Shown here in pieces: positions 35,657 to 48,410 of a stretch of 64,000 nt of DNA (position 1 is the first letter of the stretch; each line of letters starts with the position of its first letter). The notes under the pieces were generated by a model, which was not told where the DNA came from, did not search any database, and saw nothing but the letters and a program-made list of their open reading frames with translations. Position numbers and translations under genes: made by a program. The stretch is from Ottelia alismoides. Its lineage: Eukaryota > Streptophyta > Magnoliopsida > Alismatales > Hydrocharitaceae. The DNA is taken from positions 496,001 to 560,000 of the forward strand of contig JAZKJV010006049.1 of the NCBI GenBank assembly GCA_037367405.1. Direction: 5' to 3'.

Positions 35657-37484
35657 GAGAGAAGTCTGCTCAGTTGGGAACTCAGGATCTTATACTCAAT
35701 ACACCTTGACTCAGGCATGTAATGCTGGGTTGAGTATAGCCCATCTGTATGGAAAATGTTGGTCGGGACCTCATAAGGTGGAGACAGTAGATAGGAGGTC
35801 TGTAAATTGGTAGCATGAATCCAATCCCATGTATATGTTGGCTCTCCGAATGGGTGATATAAAGGCTGATCAATGTGGGCTTGATCACTCAGGTCAATCA
35901 AGTCAGGAAGATCATGCAGTGCAAGCCTCTCCATTTGGTCTGTTTGGTCGACCATTTTGCACCCTAAGGTCAAGTCGGGATGTGTATAGGTTAATTGTTG
36001 TCCGGTCCAAACTCAAGGTGAAAATGAGGTCTGTAGGGGAAACTGATGCTGCCAAACATTCATCTCAACAGTGGCCTACTCTTCGATTTGTTCCTTAATT
36101 CCAACAAGTGGACGAGAATATGATGAGTCAATCCAGGGTGGTTCAGGGATGTAAGAATGTTGGGTAGGTGAGAAGGACGAAGAAGTGGGGAAGTCAGTCG
36201 GAGTTCTGACTTTACGGTCGAGGTGTGGGTATGATGAGGAAAAAGAGGGTGGAGATGGTCGGAATATGGTCGAAGAAGAGTGACCCGGATATGATGATCA
36301 ATATTCTGACATCTTGGAAGGGAGATGGGAGAATGAAGCGGATCGAGGGATAAAAAGTGTGCAAGTGTACCGAATAACACACAAAACAGACAAACACAAG
36401 AACAAACCCTGAGTTCACCTACTCAACATAGTGATGGTCGCAAGAGTCCGACCATTTATCTTTTCAGTTTTAATTAGGTGATAAATCTAGATATACATCC
36501 AATTGCGTAAGGCTTATAATTAGGTTTTTAGGCACTATCCTAGGATGCGTCCTCACCTCTCAACAATCACAATAGCACAAGCATAATGAGGGTTTTGCTC
36601 TCCCAAAAACATGTGTTAGTTTTAGTCAATTTTTTTGTCAACTCTGATTAGCAGTCCCAATTTTAAGTTTGGTTATCACTTGATTAATCCACCAAGCAAG
36701 GCACGCCTAACGATCAGTCTCGATTTCCTTTTAACCTAAGTTTCAAAATCAAGGGAAAGGGAGTCGAGAAAATCAATGCAAATAGTGAAATCTGTGATGC
36801 ATGTCCAGTTCAGAAGACTTACAGTGATCCTCGTGCTTTACGTTTGGGATGCAACGTAGAATTGAAAATTTATGCTATATTAGATGCAAACGAGAAAACC
36901 ATTCCTAGACAGGCATTTCTATTAGCGAGTGATGAACATTTTAATTTAGACTAATAGCCCTATGGTCTAAGTGCATCTCGTTAAATGTGATGTGTGGTCC
37001 TAAAGATTACGAACACAAGCAATAAAATATTCTAGTGAAAATGCTCTAAGAGATGTGAGTGCAAGTCCTATTCTATGTCAAGCTACCACGCGATCACAAA
37101 TGGGTCAAATGACTAGTCCTGATACAAGCATGAGCTCTCAAATAAAAGCTGGTGTAAAGAGCAAATTACCTAAATTATTACAACATAATAATTACAAGAA
37201 TTTACAAAAATGAAATTGCTCTCAAAAATAAATTAAAGATTCCTTGATCTTCAACAGTCACGTCTGTCGACCTCCGATTCACTCCAAGTCCACCGAGCCC
37301 TCGCAAGGAAATTATAATTTATGTTAGAGAGATAAACAACAAAATATATACAAAAATGAGCAAATAAATATTTAAGAGAAAAAGAATAAAAAATAATTAA
37401 TTACAAGATGGCTCGGGGATCAGACTACCTGAGTGAGAGAAAACCTAAATCAAAATTTCTAAATTAAATCCTAAGTCGCTTGCC
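35657..37484 (-). other. Leader and N-terminal region of gypsy element
   Basis: The primer-site-to-gag region on the - strand. It holds frames of 68-106 codons (for example 35653-35973 and 36060-36380) with no recognised domain. A full gag capsid is not apparent. Either gag has decayed beyond recognition or the element never carried one. Confidence 0.4.
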
Positions 37485-37502
37485 TCCCCGGCAAAGGCGC
37501 CA
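37485..37502 (-). other. Primer-binding site (Asp tRNA)
   Basis: On the - strand TGGCGCCTTTGCCGGGGA starts two bases after the CA end of the right LTR. It matches the complement of the plant tRNA-Asp 3' end with one mismatch, the primer typical of Athila-type elements. This fixes the element's direction as right to left. Confidence 0.85.
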
Positions 37503-37504
37503 TC

Positions 37505-40504
37505 TGGCGGTTTTGCTACATATGTGATATAATTTGTACTCGTTGTAATACGGGTACTTAACGAATCATTCAGATCTGAATCGATTGTCTCTGTGAAGAG
37601 GACTCGGCTTAAATTTATATCCTGAGAAAGTCCATGGTCGAACACAGGGAGGTAAAGGAACAATTTCGAGTTAATTCAAAAAACTTAGGTCTAGGTTTCC
37701 AATGTGGATTTCTTATATTTTTTATGTAAAAATAAATACGAATGCAAAATACGGATGAATTAAGTTAATACGAATACACACAATTCAGCGAAATTAATTT
37801 TAATTTGAAATTAATCAAATCTAGCCATTTTTCTTAGGAATTTAATCTAGTGATGAATGCAAAATATTTTTTTTGGAATTTTAGGGGTTAAAACGCAACA
37901 ATGGAAAATACACACTTTTATGGGTTTTCACGCAATTTTTATTTTAAACAGAATGCAAAAATTATGAAAATTTCACTGGAACATAAACATGATGCAATGA
38001 GACTAGACTAATTGTTTTGGAATTTTCTGATAATATATGGATTTTTTATGGATTTTTTAATGAAAACAGAGTAACTGTGAGTAATTAATTCCTAATAAAT
38101 ACACAATGTCAATTTATCCAAAACCCAATTTATCTCAAGAAGATATTTATATGAGCAATCAAGGAGAGTTGAAAGTTCACAAAAATAATGTATATGGATT
38201 TAACTAAAATTCATTTACTAAAATCACTCCATAGAAAAGCTCTAATTAAGATGAAATTTGGATAATAATTAAAACATGTTCCATGGCATCATTTCTGATT
38301 TTTGAGGAATTTTTGGAGCAATCAGGATTACATATGAATTTAAGAGCTCAAATTGATAAAATATGCAATCCTTCACTTAAATAAAATTAATTAATTGCAC
38401 AAAGCTCACAAAAATCCAAATAAATAGTCAAATAATAGAGAATTAATTGATCAACAACATGATATTTTTCAATAAATAAAATGATGTGAAATTGATATCC
38501 AAATTAATGCATGAACAAAGGGGTATCTGTGCAATACAGAAATTAAAAACTGCAATACAAACGATGCACAAGGGCACTTTTGGAAATATAAAAACTTATA
38601 GGAAAGAACTTGCAAATTTCACAATAAAAAATTTAAGAAGAAGTAAACCTGCTTCTTTCTCCTTTGCAATTAGGTAACGATGGATGGGGGCAGGCGGTAG
38701 CTTTGAGGATAGTGGCGGGCCGCGCGTGCGGTGATGAGGAGGAGGAGCACGACCGGAGGAAGCATGGGAGCAGCGGGCGGTGGCGGAGGGTTGGGCGTGC
38801 GGGACGATCGCCTCTGGCTGCAGTGTGGAATGACCGCGCGAGGAAGTCATGCGGCAGTGCGGTCCGCATACGGGCGGAGGGCCATGGGGCGGCTGGAGCT
38901 GCCGCGCGCGCGGTGGGGCGGCGGGCATCTGCAGCGTGCGGAGGGGTCGTGGCTGCTGCGAGCACCGAAGGGGAGGATGCGGCCTTGTGGGTGGTCATGC
39001 CTGGAGCGACGGTTGCAGGTGGGCTTGGCCTGGCAGAGGTGATCGGCCACCGCTGAAGGCCGTGGTTAGGGGCGGCGATAGTGGTGGTCGGCAGTGGTGG
39101 TGGCCGACAGTGGGGAAGGTGAGGGCCGACCACCTGCTTCTTTTTTTTATTTTTTTTTGTGATTTGATTTTTTCTTAAACAATGAATGAAACAAAGACGA
39201 AAAGAGGATGGTGGTAATTGTGATAGTATGATGGAGGTGATGATGTGGTGGTGATATGATGTGGTGTCAAAAGAACAAGGGGAAAAATGTTAGATAAAAT
39301 AAAATACAAGGGAAATGAGAGGGAATAGTTACCTGAGGTTTGCCAGATTTACATAGCAGCTATGTTGGACTCCTGTTATGACCTCGATCCGATTGGCAAA
39401 ATAAAAATCAGAGAAGCTATGCGAACTTGATGGGAAGCTCGTGACACGACAATGATGGTCGTCGGGATCTCGTCTGAAGGAGGTCGTTGCTTGAGGAAGA
39501 TGGTAGGTCGTTGTCACTGACACAACATTCCAAGCTCTATTCTTTTCTCTAAGAATGACGGATAGGGAAAAATGAGGATGATGAGGTGAATAAAAAGAAG
39601 AAGAAGAACGGGAAGTTGAAGAAAAATGAAGGTGAAGATTAAGGAGTTGAATGAGAGGTTAGAAAAGATGGGGGAGTTGAATGGAAGTTGGTGGTGGAAT
39701 GAGAAGTTAGAGTGGAGAAAGGAAAATAAATAAAAGAAAAGAAATCAAAAGTTGGCTACAAAAAATAAAATAAAGAGAAAAGAGAATGGAGAAATTACAA
39801 AATAAAACAAATAATGTGCACATTTTTTTACTTTTCTACTTTTATTTGTTTATATTTTTAATGAAAGATATTTGCAAAATAAAAATAAAATAAAATACTA
39901 GAAAAATAAAGCACAGAAAAGATTTTTTTATATCTTTATTAATTAAGAAAAAGAAAATAAAAAAGGAAGAAAGATAAAAATATTTATAATATATACAATG
40001 TACACCTTGGTCCCAAAACGCATATTTTGCAAACGGGCTCCGATTTTAATGAAATCACTTTCATTGGATAGATAATTTTCTAAATTAGAAAGTGAGTTTG
40101 GTGAATTTGGAGTTCATATTGAGCAGGAATTTGGTAAGGAAGTTGGACTTTAGGCTTTTTTCTCCTTGGGATCTAGGAGTATTTATTTGAGATGAAGTTT
40201 GTTTTATAATTTTGCATTTTTTATATACATTTTTATAAACAAGTTAGAGAAAGAATTAGATGAAAAGGAGTTGAAATGATATTATTAAAAATACATGAAG
40301 TTTTGGGCTATTTATAGGTGAAAAATTCATTTATTTTAATATTTTTTATTTTTAATTAACTTTATACAATATATTATAAATTAATTAGTGTATTTTATTT
40401 ACAAGAGTCATTTTATTAATTATTGATTTTATGAACATTTATTGGAGATCTTACTCGAGGTTTTTGCTAAGATCAGTAGATTGAGATGATGAATCGCGGA
40501 CTCA
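37505..40504 (-). repeat. 5' LTR of gypsy element
   Basis: 3000 bp, collinear with 28837-31863. It carries the same GC-rich island (38680-39130), whose long overlapping frames on both strands (up to 166 codons) are Ala/Arg/Pro/Gly-rich and not conserved with the other LTR. Confidence 0.85.
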
Positions 40505-41040
40505 TTATCGGGCTTCTCGATCTGTCATTATACCCTGAGAAGTGGAAAGAATTACAATTCTCATCCCACCTAAAATCTTAAGAATTCATTGATAGTCAGA
40601 ATAAATTCGTAAATCGGGTCGACTGATACGTTTTAAAATAGTTTTATGTATACCTTTCCTAGTCCTTTTATGTCGTAGGGTTGAAATCAAGAAATATTTG
40701 TCATTTTCTCGATGTTTTCTAATGTTTTCAATAAAATCATAGGAACTTATTAATAAATAATGAATTTGATTTATATAAAAGTGAAGTCTAGGGTTAGAAA
40801 AAAATGGTTTTTATTTGATTTGAGAAATAAAAATTCAAACTGATAATTTTCTAAACTGAAGGAATCCTATACAATAATTATATATATAATATATAAAATA
40901 CAGAAATTCTATATCCAAATTTAGATATATATAATATAAATAATAATGTAAATAATCGAAATTCAAAATATCAAAAATCTTCATGCATTGCATCTTCCTA
41001 GTATTAATCACATTAGATTAAATAGAATAGATATTTTACC
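40505..41040. other. AT-rich DNA, nothing recognised
   Basis: No domain-bearing frame or repeat boundary seen. Confidence 0.4.
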
Positions 41041-41049
41041 TATATTAAA

Positions 41050-41870
41050 CGACTTATTTTCATGTGTCCCTGAGTTTGACCATGGACTTACCTAGGTAAA
41101 ATAAAATAAGCTGTGCTCTTTTCATTGAGATCATTTTAAGTGTGATTCTACATAATCCACTCTTCGCAATACTATAATTTGACAACCTCAACATAGCAAA
41201 AAAGAGACTTTTCACTTGGCAGTTCCTCATTGATGGAGGTAAGAGCCAAGGTAGAAAAACTAGCATGTACCTCATGGCGCATACCATGGATGAACTTATG
41301 CATGTTCTCACGCAGATAGGCTACAGTGGAGTAAGAATGGAGGGACATCTCCATGTATCATATCAAGTACTCATAGCCTCATAGGATATCATCAACCCCC
41401 GTGTAAGATTAGTAAAATGCTGCCTCTATTTCGCTACACAGTGCTCTGGATAGAACTCACTGCGAAACTCCTAGATAAATAAATCCCAAGTGATGGGCTC
41501 AATAAGATGCTCATGGATAGCCTACCGGCATCTCTCTGCATATCTATCCAATGAGAACTCGTCAAATGTCAACCACTCCTCCATTGGAACATGAATCATC
41601 CCCGAGATTTTAGACACATGCTTGATCCAAAGTTATGTCTTCCATGTTGTACCAGTACCAAAGAACTGCAGCACCTGAGATGATTGGTACAAGGGGTAAA
41701 TAGTATGATGCATATGTAAAGCATCCACATCCCCAAATGACTCTGGCTCCAGAGATATTGGCTTTTGTATGTTGTCCTCCTCCTCTCGGGAAGGGCGGTA
41801 GAACAAGTCATCATGTTGTTGCAACCTCTTCTCAATCACCTCATTGCGATGCTTCATGTCCTGCATGGCA
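41050..41870 (-). pseudogene. Ty3/gypsy gag relic
   Basis: The - strand translation in shifting frames gives the order expected of chromovirus-type gag. There is an N-terminal charged helix (MKHRNEVIEKRLQQHDDLFY), then an EPITWDLFI block, then EFRSEFYPEHCV and FTNLTRGLM, which match the conserved ITWEQFLEAFNEKYFP...FLNLTQGSM core, then STVAYLRENMHKFIHGMRHE, matching the SVAEYERRF...FVRGLR stretch. Stops separate the blocks. No protease or pol follows to the left; the gypsy LTR at 37505-40504 is about 0.5 kb away and belongs to another element. Confidence 0.65.
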
Positions 41871-42104
41871 TGGACTAGGAAGGCCAGTTGTCATGCCACG
41901 TCGTTGTCCACACAAGGCGGCATGGTTCTACATAAAGAACCATGGCATTAGCACGAGAGATATGTGGACATGTATACTACTTATTTTTATGTTATTCATG
42001 TGGAGTCAAAACACTCTCGAACACAATCTTGAACTTTGAATATCACCGAGGAATTACATACGTGGAATGGAATGGAGTCTTACTGATTTAATGCCAAATT
42101 GCGA

Positions 42105-43560
42105 TGCCACCGGGACTTGAATACTTGACAGTCCAATCCACATAATGCAATCCCGCTTTTAAGCACAGAAATCACAACTAAACATACATAAAAGATATTA
42201 GAAAGTACAATAAACTTTTTCCATATAGTTTCATCCATAACCATGTCCACAAATTATGATGCATGGTATTCAATGAAATGTCCATACATATACAATGTGT
42301 ATCTCTCAAAAAGGTACAAGTAAAGACAGTGGTAACCGCAAACATGTACATACCAAAAGTAAGCACAAGCGATAGTAGAAGAAGAACTGAACCAACAAAC
42401 TGCTCACCGTTGTGGTTGCACTTGAGAACATGCCAGATTCACAAAAGTAGGTATGTTATGAGAAAAGTTACCCACTATGGTTCTGAACAACTAAATAAGA
42501 GAACTGTTGTGTGACACCAACCTTGATTCAAAACATGTAATCTCACACATTACAGTGTGCCAAGTCCATCCCACACTTTACCACGTGCCAATTCAAACCC
42601 CACACTTTACTATATGCCAACCCTAACTACTGGTCTGAAACTGACCTTTGAATGTATAGTCTTGAAACCTCATGAACTTTCTCCTTCTGATAAACCCAGA
42701 ACTCCTAGAACTTCCCGCTTAAGATTAACACCGAGGATACTAATTAATGTGGCAAGTGCCAACCAATACCTAAGTGTCAACCTTAAGTGAAAGAAGCAAA
42801 GCAAAGATGACCGATCATAACTACTTGGCATCACACATGTGAAACTGAGGTTGTACACCAAGCAAAAAGGGCACAACAATGTGCCTAGCAATATGTCCCC
42901 CGACCAACGATCTATAGACCATCTAAGCTTTTACCCAAGGCCCCAAGTGTGCATGTCCCTCCCTTGGTGGCACTACTCCAAGTTATCACCATGCCACTAA
43001 AAGTCAGACGCAGTGGCATGAAATCGAAACTACAATCGGTAACTCAACCGTTGTCCCTAGGAGTCGAAACTTAGATCTGAATGTACGTATGATGCTCAAA
43101 TCTCATTCTCATCAGACATCACCGGATCCATTAGCTCATTTCTTTTCAATTTAAGTTACACTGGACTCATTTCACTTGTTTATAACTTTATTGATATAAT
43201 CCATATTTTTAACACATATATTAATGTCTTATAAGGCGGCGCATCATTTTCAAGATCAATTTCCATAAATTTTAAGGTCCAAATTGGTCCACATCTCCAG
43301 AATGTCCGATCAGGCATGATCGATCATCAAAATTGCAAGAACGATCAGGGATGAGTCGGAACCACTTTAGCAATGTCATGTGAACTCTCTATGATCAATG
43401 ATCCAACTAATTAGTGTATTCCTGCAAACACTTACATCAAGAAAACATGCTTGGATCACATATGCAGTACACAGATTAGCTGAAAATTATGAAAGCATGA
43501 TGCAATAAGTTACTCGTCGTGCCCAAAACCGTGACAAATTGTGACGAACACCCCGACAAT
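42105..43560 (-). repeat. Possible degenerate LTR of the gag relic
   Basis: On the - strand, TGGCATCGCAAT lies where an initiator-Met primer site would be, upstream of the gag relic, and TGTCGGGGTGTT at about 43560-43549 could be an LTR start. No second LTR is available to prove it. Within 42500-42620 the phrase CCACACTTTAC is repeated. Confidence 0.3.
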
Positions 43561-44050
43561 AGCTAGCTCATAATCTCTATAAGCCAACGGTATAAAAAAT
43601 ACATGAATCTTGCAGTAAGAGTAAAATTATATCTCGGGTCGTCCCCCACGACACTCTCTCTTCTAGAATGTTGTTGTGTGGCGTTTAACATATTTCTACA
43701 CCCACCATGTGACTTCACATGATGAGGCCTTCGAGATAATACCCTCGGATATTTGATCAATCATCGAAAATATATCCAGTGGTGGATCTCCAACGAAGGG
43801 GGAGGAGCTCCAGTGAGGCTAGGTGGTCTGGTTAGCTAGATTACTTGGGCACACCTCCTTAAATTGGCTTGAGCCTAAACAGATCCAGGCAAAAACCCGT
43901 AAACTGGTCGTATTTTTCTTGTAACTTCCTCATACAAACTTCTATTTTGATGTTCTTGGGCTACTTGGAAAGGTCTCAACGAGTAGTATAAGATAGAGTG
44001 ATCATTTATATTATTTGGACATGAAACTTAGAATTTGTGATGTCATATAT
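43561..44050. other. Unassigned intergenic DNA
   Basis: No feature recognised. Confidence 0.35.
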
Positions 44051-45480
44051 TTAGAGGTCTTACATGCAGGATGTGCGGGTATTAGGAATACTCAAGGTCG
44101 ATGTGATCTTATATAATTATATACCATGCCACTTCCATTTTGAGGGAGTGATAAAATATGTTTGGATTATAGTGACTCCGCTCAGTGAATTAGTTATTCA
44201 ATCTTAGTCCAATGTTGGATATTGAACGAAATTGGATTTAGATGTAGTAAGAAGATAAGGATACTTTGTCTGATATGATTAAACAACACTTAGAGGTCTT
44301 TTAGATCTAGATATGAGATTTGATCTCAACATCCAAGTCACTATACATGGATCATACACTTACCCTAATCTTATCTCCAAGTATCTGCAAAGAAGACACA
44401 CTATCCATGAAAGAGTTCGTGGATTGTTCCGAAAGAAACGAAATCCAGTTATTAGAAAAGGAGAGAAAATTAGGTTAACTAAATTAGATTTAATTATCCA
44501 AGATAAAACTAATATAAATGGTGTTATCCATAATAATTTTTGGAATAGTGTGGTTAATATCCACATTATTATTTAGATACTTATTTGTGAATAGGATTCA
44601 CAAATTATATTATATATGTATATTGGATTCACATTACAATGTAAATGCAAATATGCTTTACATTTTTATTTGGACCAATGGATATGATTCATAATTAGTC
44701 AATGGATACTTTGTAATATTGCAAATTATTTTTAAATTAATTATATTTCAAGATAAATATATGAATTAAGATTTGTTAATAATAGAGATTGCCTCCATAT
44801 TAAAATAAAGGAGATAAAAGGATTATCCTTCTTTAAAGGGGGATGTCCATGGTAGGAACCACCATGGTGGACGTCCACATAAGAAGAGTATTATCCTCTC
44901 TCTCTCTCTCATCTCTTTTATTTTTATCTCTTATTCATTTATTGATAATATCTTGGAATTTTTATTTAAGATAATTGGAGTTAACAATTGTTATCAATCC
45001 TAGCCGTAATTGAAGTCAGTAAGCTCCTTCAATATTAACCATTAGTTGATTACTAGGAGTCAAATCCTAATAGACCGAATCTAAATAAAAGGAGAGGCAG
45101 TGCCTGCTCTCCAAGCATCAAGTTAATTCAATTCAAGACTCTCTTTCCATGTTTGTAGTTGTCTCTTGTCCCAATGCTAACGAGGAAGGAAGGGTGATCA
45201 TTTCTCTGGATTGTGGAAGCAACCTATTCATCCCTGCACCCATAAATGCTGTCTCTATCGAATCGTACTTCATATAGGAGGTCTCTTGCTTTAGAGTCTA
45301 GAGGATCACATACACACTTCAAGAGGTAATTCTATACTCGTGAGGAACTTGATAAAACGAATTGGAAAAGGTTCATGATTCATATGATTTCATGTTTTAG
45401 AAAGTTTTAAAATTCCGCTGCTATCTAGATTCGTATGATGAATCTCTTTATTTGATCAGATGTTATCTAGTCTTCATACT
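44050..45480 (+). repeat. Old fragment of the Angela-like copia LTR
   Basis: From TGCAGGATGTGCGGGTATTAGG near 44065 this runs parallel to LTR A from about 6292, with the same landmarks in order: a GAGGGAGTGAT block near 44142, a TCTTATCTCCAAGTATCTG block near 44369, a pre-TATA region, GAGGTCTCTTGCTTTAGAG near 45279, CACTTCAAGAGGTA near 45316, and AAATTCCGCTGC near 45409. The first 0.87 kb of the LTR is missing. It diverges strongly from the array at 5425, so it represents an older or sister subfamily. Confidence 0.7.
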
Positions 45481-46480
45481 TATATGATCTGTGAGGCCTA
45501 AAAGCCTCCCTTCACATAGGTTACATTAGTCTCCAAAGTTGCCCAATTATATTTAAGAGAAACCTTCATATTTTAGCTCTTGAGTAAGGGTGAACATGGC
45601 GTTATTTTAATCGAGGAGGCCCAAACATATGGTGGCTTGGTAGCTAGTCCAGTGAAAATAAAAAATCAGGTTCCAAAAAGACTTGAGATAACATATGTAC
45701 TATGCTAGTGGCACCATGAAGAGCTGAGTGTCACTCATGTATAAAGGGGTGTACTTCAATGTGTTTCGAAATCCTGTTATTGTTGTGTAAGGAGTCCCAT
45801 TTTGTAAAAAAGGAGGATACAAAAGCATCATTTTTTTCTAGCTTGATTTTAATTTTCATCAAGCCAATAAGTTCCTTGTTAAGGAGTTATATATTGTGGA
45901 GCACGGCGTCCCTCATGTTTCAAGGTTTACTTATTACTCTGTGTTGTAAACATCGATTATCATTACAATCTTCTTGACGATAAAGAATTCCCCATAGGGG
46001 CATTGTTTGTGGGATGGATCAAAGAGTGCTTTTTCCTTCTAAAAATACCATTTTCAATCAAATTGTCCATTGTCATGTTCTCATCAGGGGGAAGGAAACG
46101 AGCACCTTATCAAGAAGCACCTGTTATTCTTTGATAAGGAGAGCATTCAACTCCACAAGAGTGAAGAGTTTGGACTGCTAGCAATCGACTATTGGAGGTA
46201 GGGCATTTGTCCTTGTAAGGTCGCTCCTGAAGCGAACGGAAAGGCACAAAAGGACCTTTTTGCGGGTACCTTGATGCAGAATGAGTTAACTTTTCGGATT
46301 ATCATCTTACGGTTTATGGATTTTAGTTTATCATTATTATTTTAATATTTAAATAGATTTTGGCATTTAAGTGATTTGGAGTTTGTATTGCAATCTTATT
46401 GAACTTTTACAAGGAGTTTACACCAACTCAACAACCGCTTGTAAACTTCAAACGAACTCCTTTGTATTCAATTAATATCT
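45481..46480. other. Upstream intergenic DNA of the CML gene
   Basis: No repeat or coding domain recognised. A 72-codon frame at 45759-45977 is hydrophobic and featureless. Nearest-gene regulatory sequence would be in 46300-46480, but no convincing TATA box can be singled out. Confidence 0.35.
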
Positions 46481-46801
46481 CCATGCCTGCCTAAACCTGT
46501 CCCGGAAGCTTCCTTCTCTCTCTCTAGACCAAATCTCTTGCAAGCTTGGAGTTCCATTGTGGCTTCCACGTCCCTCCCAAACTCCACCTCAACGCCTCTC
46601 AAACTCGACAGCAATCCTCACAACAGTGCACCACCACCCCTTAAACTCTCCCTTTTCCCTTGTGTAGTTTTGGTCTTTACTGCGAATTGATCACGATCCT
46701 CTCCGCTGCTTTCCTTGGGCAAGAACTAGGGCACGAGCCCTCCTTGTTCTATTCGTGGCAGTGCTTTGCTACTTGGAAAGTTGCGATCTTTGCCCGTAAA
46801 T
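46481..46801 (+). promoter_or_regulatory. 5' UTR / promoter-proximal region of CML gene
   Basis: A pyrimidine-rich, GC-richer stretch (CTTCTCTCTCTCTAG near 46512) runs up to the ATG, typical of plant 5' UTRs. The frame of the first exon stays open upstream to a TTG at 46766, but the first in-frame ATG is at 46802. Confidence 0.5.
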
Positions 46802-48410
46802 ATGGGTGGCGCATTGAGCAGCTTGCCTAAGAGCGGCATTGCCGACTCCAAGCTCGACGCCAAGATGGTGGAGGCTATCAAGAAGAGGGCGGCGAGAGGG
46901 AGCTCAATGAGGTCGTTCGATAGCATCATCTTGAAGTTCCCCAAGATTGACGAGAGCTTGCGGGAGTGCAAAACTATCTTTGAACAGTTTGGTGAGTGAA
47001 ATCAAGGTCCTCTGTGGTTTAGGTGATGTTGCTACCTAGGATTTTGTGTCATTTTGGGGGGCAAGAAGTAGAGTTATCGTTAAAATTAGTAGTATTTTTA
47101 TAATCTTTTTATAATATAAGAAGATGCTGGTAGTTCATCATGGTTGCTAATATGCATTGGAATTCTCATCATTTACTAAGCCTTGTGAACTGATGATCTG
47201 AAATTAATTTGAAGAATGGAATCTTTTCGTTCGTGAACTCCTATCTGTGAGTAGTAATATATTTCAACCATTTTTTTATGTGAATAATTTGTTTTTTTGG
47301 GAGTGTACTCCAATAACTTCTCAAGTACTTAAATTGCCATGAAAAAATGTCCAACAAGCCAGCCTTTTTAAATCAGCATTCTAATTACCCTTCTTTTATG
47401 TGTTTGATTGTCTAGTGATTTTTTAAAATTGTATTTGATTTCTTGCAGACGCTGACTCCAATGGAGCAATAGACCCGCAGGAGCTGAGGAGGTGTTTCAG
47501 CGATCTGGAGATAAATTTTACCGAGGAGGAGACGTGTGATCTTTTTGCGGCTTGTGATATCCATGAAAATATGGAGATAAAGTTTAACGAGTTTGTCGTG
47601 CTTCTGTGTCTTGTTTACCTTTTTCAGGGGTGTCCGAGTGATGAGGGTGTATCCTTCCTTCTGTTAGATGTGCTTAATAGCAGTTTCACAAAGTAGGACT
47701 TTCTGCTAAAATTCTGAATTTTAATAGGTCACCTCACCCTGATTTCCTTTTCCCGTATTCTCAATCCATCGAGAGATGTGTTTGTGCATTCTCAACACTT
47801 TTCACTGGATTATTACTACATGTGTTTTGTTCATCTGTGTTCTTTTATTTGGATAAGTTCAGCATATCTGATCTTGTCCCTAAATTTTGATAGAACTATT
47901 TCTTTCCACTAAATGTTGGATCCCCCTTTTGCTCTTGAATTTACGGTGTCTATTCCTTGTTGCACGTGGAGGGTGAACACTTTAGGTAAGTGATCTTCCG
48001 CATGTATAGGAGGCTTATGATCCTCTTATCATCTGAGGACAGCATATCCAGAGACGCAAACAGTTGTACTAAGAAAAATATTTTTTTCAGCTAGAATTCA
48101 TCTGCTCTGAAGTATAACCAATAAATAAACTTGGTATTTTAGATATCCTAAAAGCATTTATGCCTCATTAACCCTTCATACCATAGGTATGAAAGAAAAT
48201 TATTCGCACGTGTTTTCCAATGACCAGAGAACTAGAAGGCAAGAACAGGATTGCCGAAACTTGAAGCAACCTTCGAGATTTTGATCAATGCATTTGTCTT
48301 TCTTGACAAAAACAAAGATGGATATGTCAGCAAGAATGAGATGGTGGAGGCCATTAAAGAAACCACTAAACGAGAGAATAATTCTGGATGCATTGCAATG
48401 GAAAGATTTG
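46802..48410 (+). CDS. Calmodulin-like EF-hand protein (CML21/22-type), exons 1-3
   Basis: A predicted cytosolic or membrane-tethered calcium sensor. The exons I infer are 46802-46991, 47449-47646 and 48249-48410. All introns are GT-AG and phase 1, giving 183 codons. Exon 1 encodes MGGALSS, a good N-myristoylation signal, then a family-typical FDSIILKFPKIDESLRECK block. Exon 2 has EF-hand 1 (DADSNGAIDPQE, canonical) and a degenerate EF-hand 2 (DIHENMEIKFNE, Gly6 replaced by Met) followed by the hydrophobic FVVLLCLVYLF. Exon 3 has EF-hand 3 (DKNKDGYVSKNE, canonical). The exon with EF-hand 4, expected after ...AMERFG|, is not seen. The intron after 48410 runs into nested transposons, so the gene either has an intron over 15 kb or is truncated. 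The exon 2 end is the least certain: without splicing the frame closes at TAG about 47694. Confidence 0.82.

Larger units (their letters stand above)
28837..40504 (-). mobile_element. Non-autonomous Ty3/gypsy LTR element (Athila-like)
   Basis: Two direct repeats of about 3.0 kb (28837-31863 and 37505-40504), each TG...CA, enclose a 5.6-kb interior. An Asp-tRNA primer site lies two bases inside the right LTR on the - strand and a G-rich tract lies inside the left LTR, so the element runs right to left. The interior has only a decayed protease region and a short unassigned frame. I find no RT, RNase H or integrase. No matching 5-bp duplication is evident (TCGTG on the left, TTATC on the right), suggesting age or rearrangement. 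The two LTRs differ at many positions. Confidence 0.8.

Noticed and set aside
38633..39133. A 166-codon - strand frame and overlapping + strand frames in the GC-rich LTR island.
   Set aside because: Composition-driven Ala/Pro/Arg-rich readings; the equivalent island at 30010-30490 does not preserve them.
28832..40509. A 5-bp target duplication for the gypsy element.
   Set aside because: The flanks TCGTG and TTATC do not match, and shifting the LTR ends by a few bases did not give a match.
42557..42891. Repeated CCACACTTTAC/TGCCAA phrases that might be a satellite or a CRISPR-like array.
   Set aside because: Only two or three irregular copies; no regular repeat-spacer pattern.
45759..45977. 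A 72-codon frame upstream of the CML gene.
   Set aside because: Hydrophobic, low-information sequence with no conserved motif and no clear gene context.
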